Origin: an uncultured Oscillospiraceae bacterium
GTDB taxonomy: Bacteria > Bacillota > Clostridia > Oscillospirales > Oscillospiraceae
DNA: 33,816 bases
Assembly: GCA_944386975.1 (NCBI GenBank)
Contig: CALXDC010000031.1
Span: 1 to 33,816 of the forward strand
Direction of reading: 5' to 3'
In this document: positions 8,878-16,082 of the stretch, piece by piece
How the letters are laid out: each line of letters opens with the position of its first letter
How positions within the stretch are numbered: position 1 is the first letter of the stretch
Notes under the pieces: model-generated
Database searches by the model: none
What the model saw: only the letters and a program-made list of their open reading frames with translations
What the model was told of the DNA's origin: nothing
Made by a program: the position numbers and the translations under genes

Positions 8878-8895
8878 TTGTCTGATTTTTAACAA
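8878..8895 (+). promoter_or_regulatory. Rex-like operator upstream of the hydrogenase operon
   Basis: The 18 bases TTGTCTGATTTTTAACAA have the length and spacing of the known Rex consensus TTGTTAANNNNTTAACAA: the right half-site is perfect and the left keeps TTGT. Rex is the NADH/NAD+-sensing repressor that controls hydrogenase and fermentation genes in clostridia. It ends five bases before the -35 box. The match is by eye and there is no rex gene in the window. Confidence 0.45.
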
Positions 8896-8900
8896 TGCTA

Positions 8901-8930
8901 TTGATTTATGTGGAGAGAATATTATACAAT
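8901..8930 (+). promoter_or_regulatory. Promoter of the hydrogenase operon
   Basis: TTGATT at 8901-8906 is followed by two overlapping -10 choices, TATACA at 8923-8928 (16-base spacer) and TACAAT at 8925-8930 (18-base spacer). A perfect inverted repeat, AAGGCCCC-A-GGGGCCTT at 8940-8956, lies in the leader before the ribosome site at 8979-8984; with no T-run after it, it is more likely an RNA-stability or translation element than a terminator. Confidence 0.55.
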
Positions 8931-8988
8931 AGAGGCAAGAAGGCCCCAGGGGCCTTGCGAGCATGAGAAGTGACGATGGGAGGTCATT

Positions 8989-10824
8989 ATGAGCAGATTG
9001 GAATTTTATTCCACCAGCGGGTCCCAGGCCGTGGTGGAGTCCCTGTACCGGGATCTGGAGCACCGGATCGTGGCCAGCCCCCCGGGACTGTGTCCGGTGG
9101 ATCTGGCGTCGGCCTTTTTGAAGATGTGCCACGCCCAGACCTGCGGCAAGTGCGTGCCCTGCCGGGTAGGGCTGCGGCAGCTGGCGCTGCTGATCGACGA
9201 CGTGCTGGAGGGCCGGGCCACCATGGAGACCCTGGATTTCATCGAGACCACCGCTCAGGTGATCTCCGACAGCGCCGACTGCGCCATCGGTTATGAGGCC
9301 GCCAACATGGTCCTCAAAGGTATCCGGGGCTTCCGGGACGACTACGAATCCCATGTCCGGGACGGCAAGTGTCTGTGCAACCTGGACCAGCCGGTGCCCT
9401 GCGTGGCCCAGTGTCCCGCCGGAGTGGACATTCCCGGCTATGTGGCCCTGGTGGGAGCCGGCCGGTATGCCGACGCTGTGCGCCTTATCCGCAAGGACAA
9501 CCCCTTCCCCGGGGCCTGCGGCCTGGTGTGCGAGCACCCCTGCGAGTCCCGCTGCCGCCGGAATATGATCGAGGGCGCCGTAAACATCCGCGGCCTCAAG
9601 CGCTATGCCGTGGACCACGCGGGCGTCGTCCCCCCGCCCCCCTGCGCCGAGGCCACCGGCAAGACCGTGGCCATTGTGGGCGGCGGCCCCAGCGGCCTCT
9701 CCGCCGCCTTCTACCTCTCCCTCATGGGCCACAAGGTCACCGTGTTTGAGGCGAGAAAGCAGCTGGGCGGCATGCTGCGCTACGGCATCCCCAGCTACCG
9801 CCTGCCCCGGGAGGAGCTGCAGAAAGACATCGACGCCATCCTGGCCACCGGGGTGGAGGTCAATCTGGGCGTCACCATCGGCAAGGACATCTCCCTGGCG
9901 GAGCTCCACCGCCGCTACGACGCCATTTACATCTCCATCGGCGCCCACACCGACAAGAAGGTGGGCATTGAGGGGGAGGACGCCCGGGGCGTCATCTCCG
10001 CCGTGGAGATGCTGCGGGCCATCGGCGACGGCACCATGCCCGACTTCACCGGGAAGAACGTGGTGGTCATCGGCGGCGGCAACGTGGCCATGGACTGCTG
10101 CCGCAGCGCCGCCCGTCTGGGGGCCAAGACCGTCAGCGTGGCCTACCGCCGCCGTCAGCAGGATATGACCGCTCTCGCCGAGGAGGTGGAGGGCGCCATG
10201 GCGGAGGGTGTGGAGCTTCTCACCATGATGGCTCCCGTCCGCATCGAAGCCGACGAGAACGACAACGCCGTGGCGTTGTGGGTCCAGCCCCAGCGGGTGG
10301 GCGCCATCGACAGCGCCGGCCGTCCCCGGCCGGAGAAGGCCGCGGAGCCGGAGGTCCGGGTGCCCGCCGACATCATCATCGTGGCCATCGGCCAGAGCAT
10401 CGAGCTGAAGGCCTTTGAGGAGGCCGGCGTCCCCATCCACCGGGGCACCATCGCCGCCCTCTCCAGCGGCGGCATCGAGAACAACGCGGGCATCTTCGCC
10501 GGCGGCGACTGCGTCACCGGCCCCGCCACCGTCATCAAGGCCATCGCCGGGGGCAAGGTGGCCGCCGCCAACATCGACGAGTATTTGGGCTTCGAGCACC
10601 GCATCGAGGTGGATGTGAAGATTCCCAAGGCCTATCTCGGCGAGCGGCCCAGCTGCGGCCGCAGCGAGCTTCCCATGGAGAAGGCCTACGAGCGCAAGGA
10701 GAATTTCCATTGCATTGAGTGCGGCTTCACCGACGAGGTGGCCAAGCAGGAGGCCCAGCGGTGCCTGCGGTGCGACCACTTCGGCTACGGCGTATTCAAG
10801 GGAGGGAGGACGAAGAGATGGTAA
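8989..10824 (+). CDS. Hydrogenase-linked flavoprotein: NuoF C-terminal cluster domain fused to GltD/NfnB-like oxidoreductase
   Basis: The product (611 residues) probably moves electrons between NAD(P)H and the [FeFe] hydrogenase encoded next. Residues 1 to about 120 match only the C-terminal cluster domain of NuoF-type NADH dehydrogenase subunits, with C52-x2-C55-x2-C58 and C98 as expected [4Fe-4S] ligands; the NuoF FMN- and NADH-binding parts are absent. From about residue 128 the GltD-type module follows: a Cys-rich N-terminal cluster domain (VAQCPAGVDIPGY, CGLVCEHPCESRCRR), the FAD loop GGGPSGLSAA near 231-240, and a second dinucleotide loop IGGGNVAMD near 361-369. A further Cys set, CIECG and CLRCD, ends the protein. 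The domain order is seen; electron bifurcation is an inference from NfnB. The arrangement resembles glutamate-synthase-linked hydrogenases (HydDB group A2), which are little studied. The hydA start overlaps its end by seven bases. Confidence 0.85.
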   Translation: MSRLEFYSTSGSQAVVESLYRDLEHRIVASPPGLCPVDLASAFLKMCHAQTCGKCVPCRVGLRQLALLIDDVLEGRATMETLDFIETTAQVISDSADCAIGYEAANMVLKGIRGFRDDYESHVRDGKCLCNLDQPVPCVAQCPAGVDIPGYVALVGAGRYADAVRLIRKDNPFPGACGLVCEHPCESRCRRNMIEGAVNIRGLKRYAVDHAGVVPPPPCAEATGKTVAIVGGGPSGLSAAFYLSLMGHKVTVFEARKQLGGMLRYGIPSYRLPREELQKDIDAILATGVEVNLGVTIGKDISLAELHRRYDAIYISIGAHTDKKVGIEGEDARGVISAVEMLRAIGDGTMPDFTGKNVVVIGGGNVAMDCCRSAARLGAKTVSVAYRRRQQDMTALAEEVEGAMAEGVELLTMMAPVRIEADENDNAVALWVQPQRVGAIDSAGRPRPEKAAEPEVRVPADIIIVAIGQSIELKAFEEAGVPIHRGTIAALSSGGIENNAGIFAGGDCVTGPATVIKAIAGGKVAAANIDEYLGFEHRIEVDVKIPKAYLGERPSCGRSELPMEKAYERKENFHCIECGFTDEVAKQEAQRCLRCDHFGYGVFKGGRTKRW

Positions 10825-12569
10825 AGATGGTCAATCTGACGATCGATGGCATGGCGGTGTCCGTGCCCCGGGGCACCTCGATCCTCAACGCCGCCCGCAG
10901 CGTGGGCATCAATATCCCCAGCCTCTGCTATCTGAAGGACCTCAACGAGATTGCCGCCTGCCGGGTGTGCGTGGTGGAGATCGAGGGCATTCAGAAGCTG
11001 GTAGCCTCCTGCAACAACCACGTCTGGGACGGCATGGTGGTCTACACCAACTCCCCCCGGGTCCGGGAGGCCCGGCGGGTGAACGTGGAGCTGATCCTCA
11101 GCCAGCACAACTGCGACTGCCCCTACTGCGTCCGCAGCGGCAACTGTGAGCTGCAAAAGCTGGCCAATGACCTGGGTCTCAGCCACCTCAACTATCATAA
11201 GGAGCCCGCTCCCGCCAACTGGGACGTGACCTTCCCCATGATCCGGGACGCCAGCAAGTGCATCAAGTGCATGCGCTGCATCCAGGTCTGCGACAAGGTG
11301 CAGAGCCTCAACATCTGGGACATCGCCAACACCGGTTCCCGGACCACTGTGGATGTGTCCCTGGGCCGGAATATCCGGGAGGCGGACTGCGCCCTCTGCG
11401 GCCAGTGCGTCACCCACTGTCCCGTGGGAGCCCTCCGGGCCCGGGACGACACCCAGCGGGCCTTCGCCCTCCTCAACGACAAGAGCCTCACCACCGTGGT
11501 GCAGATCGCGCCGGCGGTGCGGGCGGCCTGGGGCGAAAGCCTTGGCCTCAGCCGGGAGGAGGCCACTGTCAAGCGGCTGGTGGCGGCCCTGCGGCGCATG
11601 GGCTTCCAGTATATCTTCGACACCAATTTCTCCGCCGACCTCACCATTATGGAGGAGGGCAGCGAGTTTCTCCAGCGGCTGGGGGAGCCGGGCAAGTACG
11701 CCTGGCCCATGTTCACCTCCTGCTGTCCCGGCTGGGTGCGGTTCCTCAAGAGCCAGTACCCCGACATGGTGAAGAACCTCTCCACCGCCAAGAGCCCCCA
11801 GCAGATGTTCGGCGCGGTGACCAAGTCCTACTTCGCCGAGCGCATCGGCGTGGACCCCCACAAGATCCGCTGCATCTCCGTGATGCCCTGTATGGCCAAG
11901 AAGGCGGAGTGCGCCCTGCCGGTGATGAACGACGCCTGCGGGGATCCGGACGTGGATCTGGTGCTCACCACCCGGGAGATCGACCGGATGATCCGGGCGG
12001 AGCACATCGACGTTCACGCCTTGAAGGAGGAGGAGTTTGACTCCCCCCTGGGCGTGGGCAGCGGCGCCGCCGTCATCTTCGGCGCCACCGGCGGCGTGAT
12101 GGAGGCGGCCCTCCGGTCCGCCTACTTCCTGGTCACCGGCGAGAACCCCGACGCAGACGCCTTTGAGGACGTGCGGGGCATGGACGGCTGGAAGGAGGCA
12201 ACCTTCCGCATCCAGGATACCCCGGTGCGGGTGGCGGTGGCCAGCGGCCTTGGCAACACCCGGCGGCTCATCGAGGCCCTCCGGGCGGGGAAGGTCCAGT
12301 ACGACTTCGTGGAGATTATGGCCTGTCCCGGCGGCTGCGCCGGCGGCGGCGGCCAGCCCATCCACGAGGCCCAGGAGCTGGCGGAGAAGCGGGGCCAGGT
12401 GCTCTACGGCCTGGACAAGGTCAACAACCTCCGTTTCTCCCACGAGAACCCCTCGGTGCAGGCCCTCTATAGCGAGTACCTCACCAAGCCCCTGTCCCAC
12501 CGCGCCCACGAGCTGCTCCACACCGACCACGAGGCGTGGACCATGCCCCTGGCGCCCAGCAGGAAATAA
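10818..12569 (+). CDS. hydA: [FeFe] hydrogenase, CpI-like four-cluster form
   Basis: It reduces protons to H2 or oxidises H2 at the H-cluster. With the ATG at 10818 (ribosome site GGAGG at 10805-10809) the protein has 583 residues, close to clostridial CpI. In order: a plant-type [2Fe-2S] domain with C37, C48, C51 and C65; a His-ligated cluster, HNCDCPYCVRSGNC; two ferredoxin-type clusters, CIKCMRCIQVC and CALCGQCVTHC; then the H-cluster motifs FTSCCPGW (C302, C303), MPCMAKK (C358) and MACPGGCAGGGG (C503, C507). The first Cys of the SCC pair matches the proton-relay Cys of CpI and the others its cluster ligands. The C-terminus HELLHTDH is the small-subunit-like helix fused to the enzyme. No signal peptide is seen, so it is cytoplasmic. 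Longer upstream in-frame starts lie inside the flavoprotein gene and are not needed. No maturases (HydE, HydF, HydG) are in the window. Confidence 0.95.
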   Translation: MVKMVNLTIDGMAVSVPRGTSILNAARSVGINIPSLCYLKDLNEIAACRVCVVEIEGIQKLVASCNNHVWDGMVVYTNSPRVREARRVNVELILSQHNCDCPYCVRSGNCELQKLANDLGLSHLNYHKEPAPANWDVTFPMIRDASKCIKCMRCIQVCDKVQSLNIWDIANTGSRTTVDVSLGRNIREADCALCGQCVTHCPVGALRARDDTQRAFALLNDKSLTTVVQIAPAVRAAWGESLGLSREEATVKRLVAALRRMGFQYIFDTNFSADLTIMEEGSEFLQRLGEPGKYAWPMFTSCCPGWVRFLKSQYPDMVKNLSTAKSPQQMFGAVTKSYFAERIGVDPHKIRCISVMPCMAKKAECALPVMNDACGDPDVDLVLTTREIDRMIRAEHIDVHALKEEEFDSPLGVGSGAAVIFGATGGVMEAALRSAYFLVTGENPDADAFEDVRGMDGWKEATFRIQDTPVRVAVASGLGNTRRLIEALRAGKVQYDFVEIMACPGGCAGGGGQPIHEAQELAEKRGQVLYGLDKVNNLRFSHENPSVQALYSEYLTKPLSHRAHELLHTDHEAWTMPLAPSRK

Positions 12570-12576
12570 ACACACG

Positions 12577-12606
12577 GGCGCCCGGGGAAATTCCCCGGGC
12601 GCCTTT
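12577..12606 (+). terminator. Terminator of the hydrogenase operon (hairpin 1 of 6)
   Basis: A perfect inverted repeat with arms GGCGCCCGGGGAA and TTCCCCGGGCGCC, followed by a short T-run, starts eight bases after the hydA stop codon. Confidence 0.8.
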
Positions 12607-12616
12607 CTGCAGGGAA

Positions 12617-12829
12617 AGACGCGCCGAAAAAGCCTCACAGAGTTTGCGCCGGATGGCGCAAATCCAGTCAAATCCATGTTCTCCGGCGACATGTGCGCCG
12701 GAGAACATACTCTGCAGCCCGCAAGTGTGGGAATTGTCCGCTGCAAGCGGACAATTCCTGCGCGCGGCAGGCTGTGTCTCTGCCAAAAAAGTGGCTTAAG
12801 CCACTTTTTCGACAGACTGAGACGCGCCG
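12617..12829. repeat. Hairpin-rich intergenic element bounded by a 10-base direct repeat
   Basis: AGACGCGCCG occurs at 12617-12626 and again at 12820-12829. Between them are four inverted repeats: 12643-12662 (TTTGCGCC arms), 12676-12708 (ATGTTCTCCGGCG arms), 12730-12758 (GGAATTGTCCGCT arms) and 12786-12809 (a perfect 24-base palindrome). No reading frame is credible. It could be a small non-coding mobile or REP-like element; the direct repeats might be a target duplication, or just shared hairpin sequence. Confidence 0.45.
12786..12809. terminator. Bidirectional terminator (hairpin 5 of 6)
   Basis: AAAAAGTGGCTT followed directly by its exact complement AAGCCACTTTTT. Read on the minus strand it ends in TTTTTT and would stop transcripts of the zinc-ribbon gene at 12864. 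Confidence 0.65.
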
Positions 12830-12849
12830 CGGCAATGCCGCGGCGCGTC
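12821..12849. terminator. GC-rich hairpin after the zinc-ribbon gene (hairpin 6 of 6)
   Basis: Arms GACGCGCCGCGGCA and TGCCGCGGCGCGTC pair perfectly with a one-base centre. On the plus strand it is followed by TTCTTTT. It is 14 bases beyond the end of the minus-strand gene at 12864 and works with the hairpin at 12786. Confidence 0.6.
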
Positions 12850-12863
12850 TTCTTTTCCATCTC

Positions 12864-13088
12864 TTATTCCTTGTCGTCCTTGGTGATCCAGATCTTGCAC
12901 AGATCGCAGTAGTAGCTCTGAGGCGTGGGCTTCCCAGCGTCGCCGCTGGCTGCGTCCGCCTTCTTGGTCACATACAACCGCCCCACGTCAAAGCTCCGCA
13001 GATGCTCCGGAATCCAGTAGATTCCCTCGTGGTTGGCGCTGTGCATGGCCCCAGGCCGCATGGCGTTTTTGCAAAACGGACAATTCAT
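12864..13088 (-). CDS. Small zinc-ribbon protein, PF20097-like
   Basis: A 74-residue protein with two CxxC knuckles, MNCPFCKNAM at the start and YYCDLCKIWI near the end, plus an IYWIPEH segment between them. This pattern is typical of small clostridial proteins assigned to a predicted zinc-ribbon family (I recall PF20097). The four Cys should bind one zinc ion; the cellular role is unknown. A GGGAGGATGG ribosome site lies before the ATG at 13088, and the gene has its own strong promoter just upstream. It lies downstream of the secreted hydrolase on the same strand but looks like a separate unit. Confidence 0.8.
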   Translation of the reverse strand: MNCPFCKNAMRPGAMHSANHEGIYWIPEHLRSFDVGRLYVTKKADAASGDAGKPTPQSYYCDLCKIWITKDDKE

Positions 13089-13131
13089 GATTCCATCCTC
13101 CCTTCCCTTTTGCGGATCTCTCCTCCCCTAC

Positions 13132-13160
13132 AGTATACCGGTTTTCCCCGGCATTTGCAA
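13132..13160 (-). promoter_or_regulatory. Promoter of the zinc-ribbon gene
   Basis: On the minus strand TTGCAA (13160-13155) and TATACT (13137-13132) are 17 bases apart. The extended -10 sequence GGTATACTGT is shared with both promoters near 15981 and 16035. Confidence 0.7.
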
Positions 13161-13171
13161 GGGAAACGAGC

Positions 13172-15217
13172 TTACGCCATGGCCACGGAGAAAACCGTCC
13201 CCGCCGCGCCGGCAAAAACCACCAGACCGTCCTCCGGCAGCTCCACCGTGGTACTGCCGTAGGCCCAGGAGGCCGCCACCGTCTGGAGGCTGCCGTCGTA
13301 GACACAGAAGCCGCCGCCCTCCGGTACCGTCACCGTCATGGTCCTTCCGGCGGCCTCGCCCACGTCATACCACCGGGCATAGCCGTCGCTCTGAATGGTG
13401 CAGAGGGAGCGGGCCCCGCCGTAGATGGGTGCAAAGGTCGCCACATCCCGGTAGACGCTGCCGTTGAGGGTCATGTACTCCACGCCGTTTTCGTCGGTGA
13501 TCATCTCAATGACCCCCGCGTCGCGGCTGCCCACGCCGGGAATCTGCAGCACCGGCGCAGCGGTATCCGCATCCTCCAGGCGGTTGATGGAGAGGTAGCC
13601 CCCAGGGCTCCCCACCAGACTCACCGCCCCGAACAGGGCGCCGAAGGGGTAGAGCGCGGAGGTGTAGACCTCGTTGACCTGGGCGTAGATCTTCCCCTCC
13701 CGGGCCTCCCAGGCCGCCAGGGCTTCCTCGTCGGCCACCGGCTGGGGCAGCTTTTCAAAGACGTATTCGGCGCTGTAGAAGGGGGCCAGGCCGGGCAGAC
13801 CGGTATAGGCCATCTGCTGGAGATAGACGTGGCCCTCCTGCTCCGTCAGCCGCAGAGCCACGGTGTTCCCCTCGTCCCGGAAGGTGCCGTCGGCGCGGTA
13901 GGTGAAGGTCATGGGGGCCTCCACCCCCGCCATGGCAAGAGACAGTACTCCGTCCTCGGCAATCGTCACCTGAGCAAGGCCGGTGGCCGCGCCGTAGTCG
14001 CCGGACCAGGCGGTGAGGGAGGCAGGCATGGCCGTCTCTGCCACCTCGTCCAGCACGGCGGCGGAGGCGTCCACCGCCACTCCCTCCTCCGCCAGAGCGG
14101 CCATGAGCATGGTGGCCGCCGCCATCTCGTTGTAGGTGGAAACGCCGCCGCTGGTGAGCACCGCCGCCGCCATGTCATACTCCGGCAGCACCAGGAAGCC
14201 GCAGTGGTAGCTGAGGGTGTCGCCCCCCTTCACCAGGGCCTGAATGCCGCTGTCGGAAAAGGGGTAGAGGGACACGGCGTCCCACCCGAGGCCGTAGGAG
14301 AGGAGGCTGCCCTCGCTGTCCTCCGGCCACATGCCCCGGAGGCACTCCGCATTCTCCATGGCGGCAAGGCTCTCCGCGCTGAGAAGGTCTGTGCCGCACA
14401 GAGCGCCGCCGAAGGCCGCCAGATCCTCGGCGCTGGCGTAGATGCCGCCGGCCCCCACGATGGTCAGGGTCTCCGGAGGCAGGGCCCAGGTGCCCTGGCC
14501 GATATAGGTCTTGGCCAGAAGGGACCGGTCAAAGTCGTCCTGAGGCGAGAAGGTGGCCCCGAGACCCAGAGGCTCCGCGATCTTCTCCCGGAGAAACTCC
14601 TCAAAGCCCATGCCGCTGACCGCCTCGATCACCAGCTGGGCCAGGGTGAAGCCGTCGTTGCAGTAGACGCTGTAGGCCCCCGGGTCCGCCTGGAGGGTCT
14701 GGGTCTTCAGCTGGCTGAGAAGGCCGTCCACCGCGCTGTCATTGTCTCCGTCACTGAGGAGGAAGGCATTCAAAGTGGTGGTGCCCATGAGGCCCGAGGA
14801 GTGGTTGAGGAGCATCCGCACAGTGATGTCCTTGTACCGGCTGTCGGCCATGGTGAACTCCGGGAGGTACCGGGTCACCGGGGCGTCCAGATCCACCTTC
14901 CCCTCCTCCACCAGCAGCATCATGGCTGCGGTGGTGTAAACCTTGCTTACCGAGCCCACGCCGTAGAGGTTGTCCGCCGTGAGGGCCCGGTTCTCGGTCT
15001 TGGAATAGACCCCCTGCTGTCCGGAGACGGTAATTTCCCCATCCTGCCACAGGGCGTACTGGATGGAAGTGGCCCCGCCGTAGGTCATAGCCGCCGCCGC
15101 AGCGTCGAAAGCCGTCCGGGCCACGGCATCCTCCTCCGCCGCCGCAGGCAGCGCCAGCGCCAGGGCCAGCACCAGGGCCATCGCCAGAGCAAGTGGCCGT
15201 TTCAGCATCTGTTTCAT
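13172..15217 (-). CDS. Secreted serine hydrolase of the beta-lactamase / penicillin-binding protein family
   Basis: A 681-residue exported protein. Residues 1-27 form a signal peptide (positive start MKQMLKR, a long Ala/Leu core, AAA before the mature EED); there is no lipobox Cys. The domain at about 35-400 has the class C motifs: SVSK with nucleophile S89 and K92, Y185-C-N187, and H338-C-G340 in place of the usual KTG. The roughly 280 residues after it form a beta-rich domain of the kind found in many such hydrolases, with no motif I can name. Family members include D-aminopeptidases, esterases and cell-wall peptidases; true beta-lactamase activity is not implied. The ATG at 15217 is chosen because it starts the signal peptide and follows GGGAGGA; the frame runs 20 codons further upstream without a ribosome site. 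It is preceded by its own promoter. Confidence 0.85.
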   Translation of the reverse strand: MKQMLKRPLALAMALVLALALALPAAAEEDAVARTAFDAAAAAMTYGGATSIQYALWQDGEITVSGQQGVYSKTENRALTADNLYGVGSVSKVYTTAAMMLLVEEGKVDLDAPVTRYLPEFTMADSRYKDITVRMLLNHSSGLMGTTTLNAFLLSDGDNDSAVDGLLSQLKTQTLQADPGAYSVYCNDGFTLAQLVIEAVSGMGFEEFLREKIAEPLGLGATFSPQDDFDRSLLAKTYIGQGTWALPPETLTIVGAGGIYASAEDLAAFGGALCGTDLLSAESLAAMENAECLRGMWPEDSEGSLLSYGLGWDAVSLYPFSDSGIQALVKGGDTLSYHCGFLVLPEYDMAAAVLTSGGVSTYNEMAAATMLMAALAEEGVAVDASAAVLDEVAETAMPASLTAWSGDYGAATGLAQVTIAEDGVLSLAMAGVEAPMTFTYRADGTFRDEGNTVALRLTEQEGHVYLQQMAYTGLPGLAPFYSAEYVFEKLPQPVADEEALAAWEAREGKIYAQVNEVYTSALYPFGALFGAVSLVGSPGGYLSINRLEDADTAAPVLQIPGVGSRDAGVIEMITDENGVEYMTLNGSVYRDVATFAPIYGGARSLCTIQSDGYARWYDVGEAAGRTMTVTVPEGGGFCVYDGSLQTVAASWAYGSTTVELPEDGLVVFAGAAGTVFSVAMA

Positions 15218-15248
15218 GGTAAGGTTCCTCCCATTCCGTGTTTTCCCT

Positions 15249-15277
15249 ATTATACCGCTTTGAAAATTCCGGGGCAA
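15249..15277 (-). promoter_or_regulatory. Promoter of the serine hydrolase gene
   Basis: On the minus strand TTGCCC (15277-15272) and TATAAT (15254-15249) are separated by 17 bases, about 32 bases before the start codon. Confidence 0.7.
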
Positions 15278-15305
15278 TCCCCATTTCCGTTAAGAGGCGC
15301 AGGGG

Positions 15306-15959
15306 TCATTCCGCCCCCAGCAGCTCCCAGAGGGCCTTTGGACTGCGGACAATGGGGCCGGCCCCCGCCGCCAGCAGCTCCTCCTCCGTACGGAAGCCCC
15401 AGCTGACGGAGATGCAGGGGAGTCCCGCGTTCCGGGCCGTGGCCAGATCCACCTCCGAGTCCCCCACGTACACCGCCCCCGCCTTCTCCGCCCCCAGGCT
15501 GCGGAGAGCCAGCTCCACCGTATCCGGCCAGGGCTTGCGGCGAAGGCCCGCCGTCTCCCCCACGGCAACGGCCACCCGGCCGCCGAAATAGTGGGCGCAC
15601 AGGTCCTTCACCGCCTCGTCCACCTTGTTGGACACCACCGCCACCCCACAGCCCGCCGAGGCGAGCGCGTCCAGCAGGGGCAGGATTCCCTCGTAGGGCC
15701 GGGTGCTCTCCCGGTCGTGGGCGTTGTACCACTCCCGCATCTCCGCGGTGCGCCGGTCGATCTCCTCATCACTGCAGCCTGCCGGAAGGCTCAGCCGCAT
15801 GAGATTGCGCAGGCCGTTGCCCACAAACTGCCGCACCTCCTCCAGGGAGCGCTGGGGATACCCCGCCCCCGAGAGGGTGTGGTTCACCGCGCTTTGCAGG
15901 TCCTCCAGGGTGTTCAGCAGGGTGCCGTCCAGATCAAATAAAATGGTGCGATATTTCAC
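15306..15959 (-). CDS. HAD-family phosphatase, phosphoglycolate phosphatase-like
   Basis: A 217-residue cytoplasmic HAD hydrolase. Motif I is FDLDGTLLNT near residues 7-16 with both catalytic Asp residues, motif II is VVSNK with its Ser, the motif III Lys is in RRKPWPD, and motif IV is YVGDSEVDLATA. A helical cap sits between motifs I and II. Overall it is most like phosphoglycolate phosphatases (Gph/PgpP), but related enzymes act on pyrophosphate or sugar phosphates, so the substrate is open. The frame extends far upstream, but GTG at 15957-15959 fits best: GAGGTG lies six bases before it and the family begins here. It has its own promoter, divergent from yfcE. Confidence 0.85.
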   Translation of the reverse strand: MKYRTILFDLDGTLLNTLEDLQSAVNHTLSGAGYPQRSLEEVRQFVGNGLRNLMRLSLPAGCSDEEIDRRTAEMREWYNAHDRESTRPYEGILPLLDALASAGCGVAVVSNKVDEAVKDLCAHYFGGRVAVAVGETAGLRRKPWPDTVELALRSLGAEKAGAVYVGDSEVDLATARNAGLPCISVSWGFRTEEELLAAGAGPIVRSPKALWELLGAE

Positions 15960-15980
15960 GTTCTTCACCTCACGGCCAAC

Positions 15981-16009
15981 AGTATACCGGGAGAGCGAGC
16001 AAAAGGCAA
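15981..16009 (-). promoter_or_regulatory. Promoter of the HAD phosphatase gene
   Basis: On the minus strand TTGCCT (16009-16004) and TATACT (15986-15981) are 17 bases apart, with the extended GGTATACTGT. It lies back to back with the yfcE promoter. Confidence 0.7.
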
Positions 16010-16012
16010 TGG

Positions 16013-16040
16013 TTGAATTTTCCCTAAAAACTGGTATACT
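16013..16040 (+). promoter_or_regulatory. Promoter of yfcE
   Basis: TTGAAT (16013-16018) and TATACT (16035-16040) are 16 bases apart and share the TGGTATACTGT extended -10 with the opposing promoter, making a compact divergent pair. Confidence 0.7.
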
Positions 16041-16082
16041 GTAGGTCGTATGAGGATATATCCAACCAGAAGGAGACTTGTT

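Noticed and set aside
8750-8932. 60-codon plus-strand frame in the AT-rich leader
   Set aside because: No ribosome site, no recognisable family, and it overlaps the Rex-like box and promoter.
10719-10817. Longer N-terminus for the hydrogenase
   Set aside because: The extra codons overlap the flavoprotein gene in another frame and the 2Fe-2S domain starts right after ATG 10818, which has a ribosome site.
12617-12829. Insertion sequence
   Set aside because: No transposase frame; only hairpins and a 10-base direct repeat that may come from hairpin sequence itself.
13172-15217. Calling the serine hydrolase a beta-lactamase resistance gene
   Set aside because: The SxxK, YxN and HxG motifs only show the fold. 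The 681-residue size with a long extra domain is unlike resistance enzymes, and it is not next to the BlaI-type pair.
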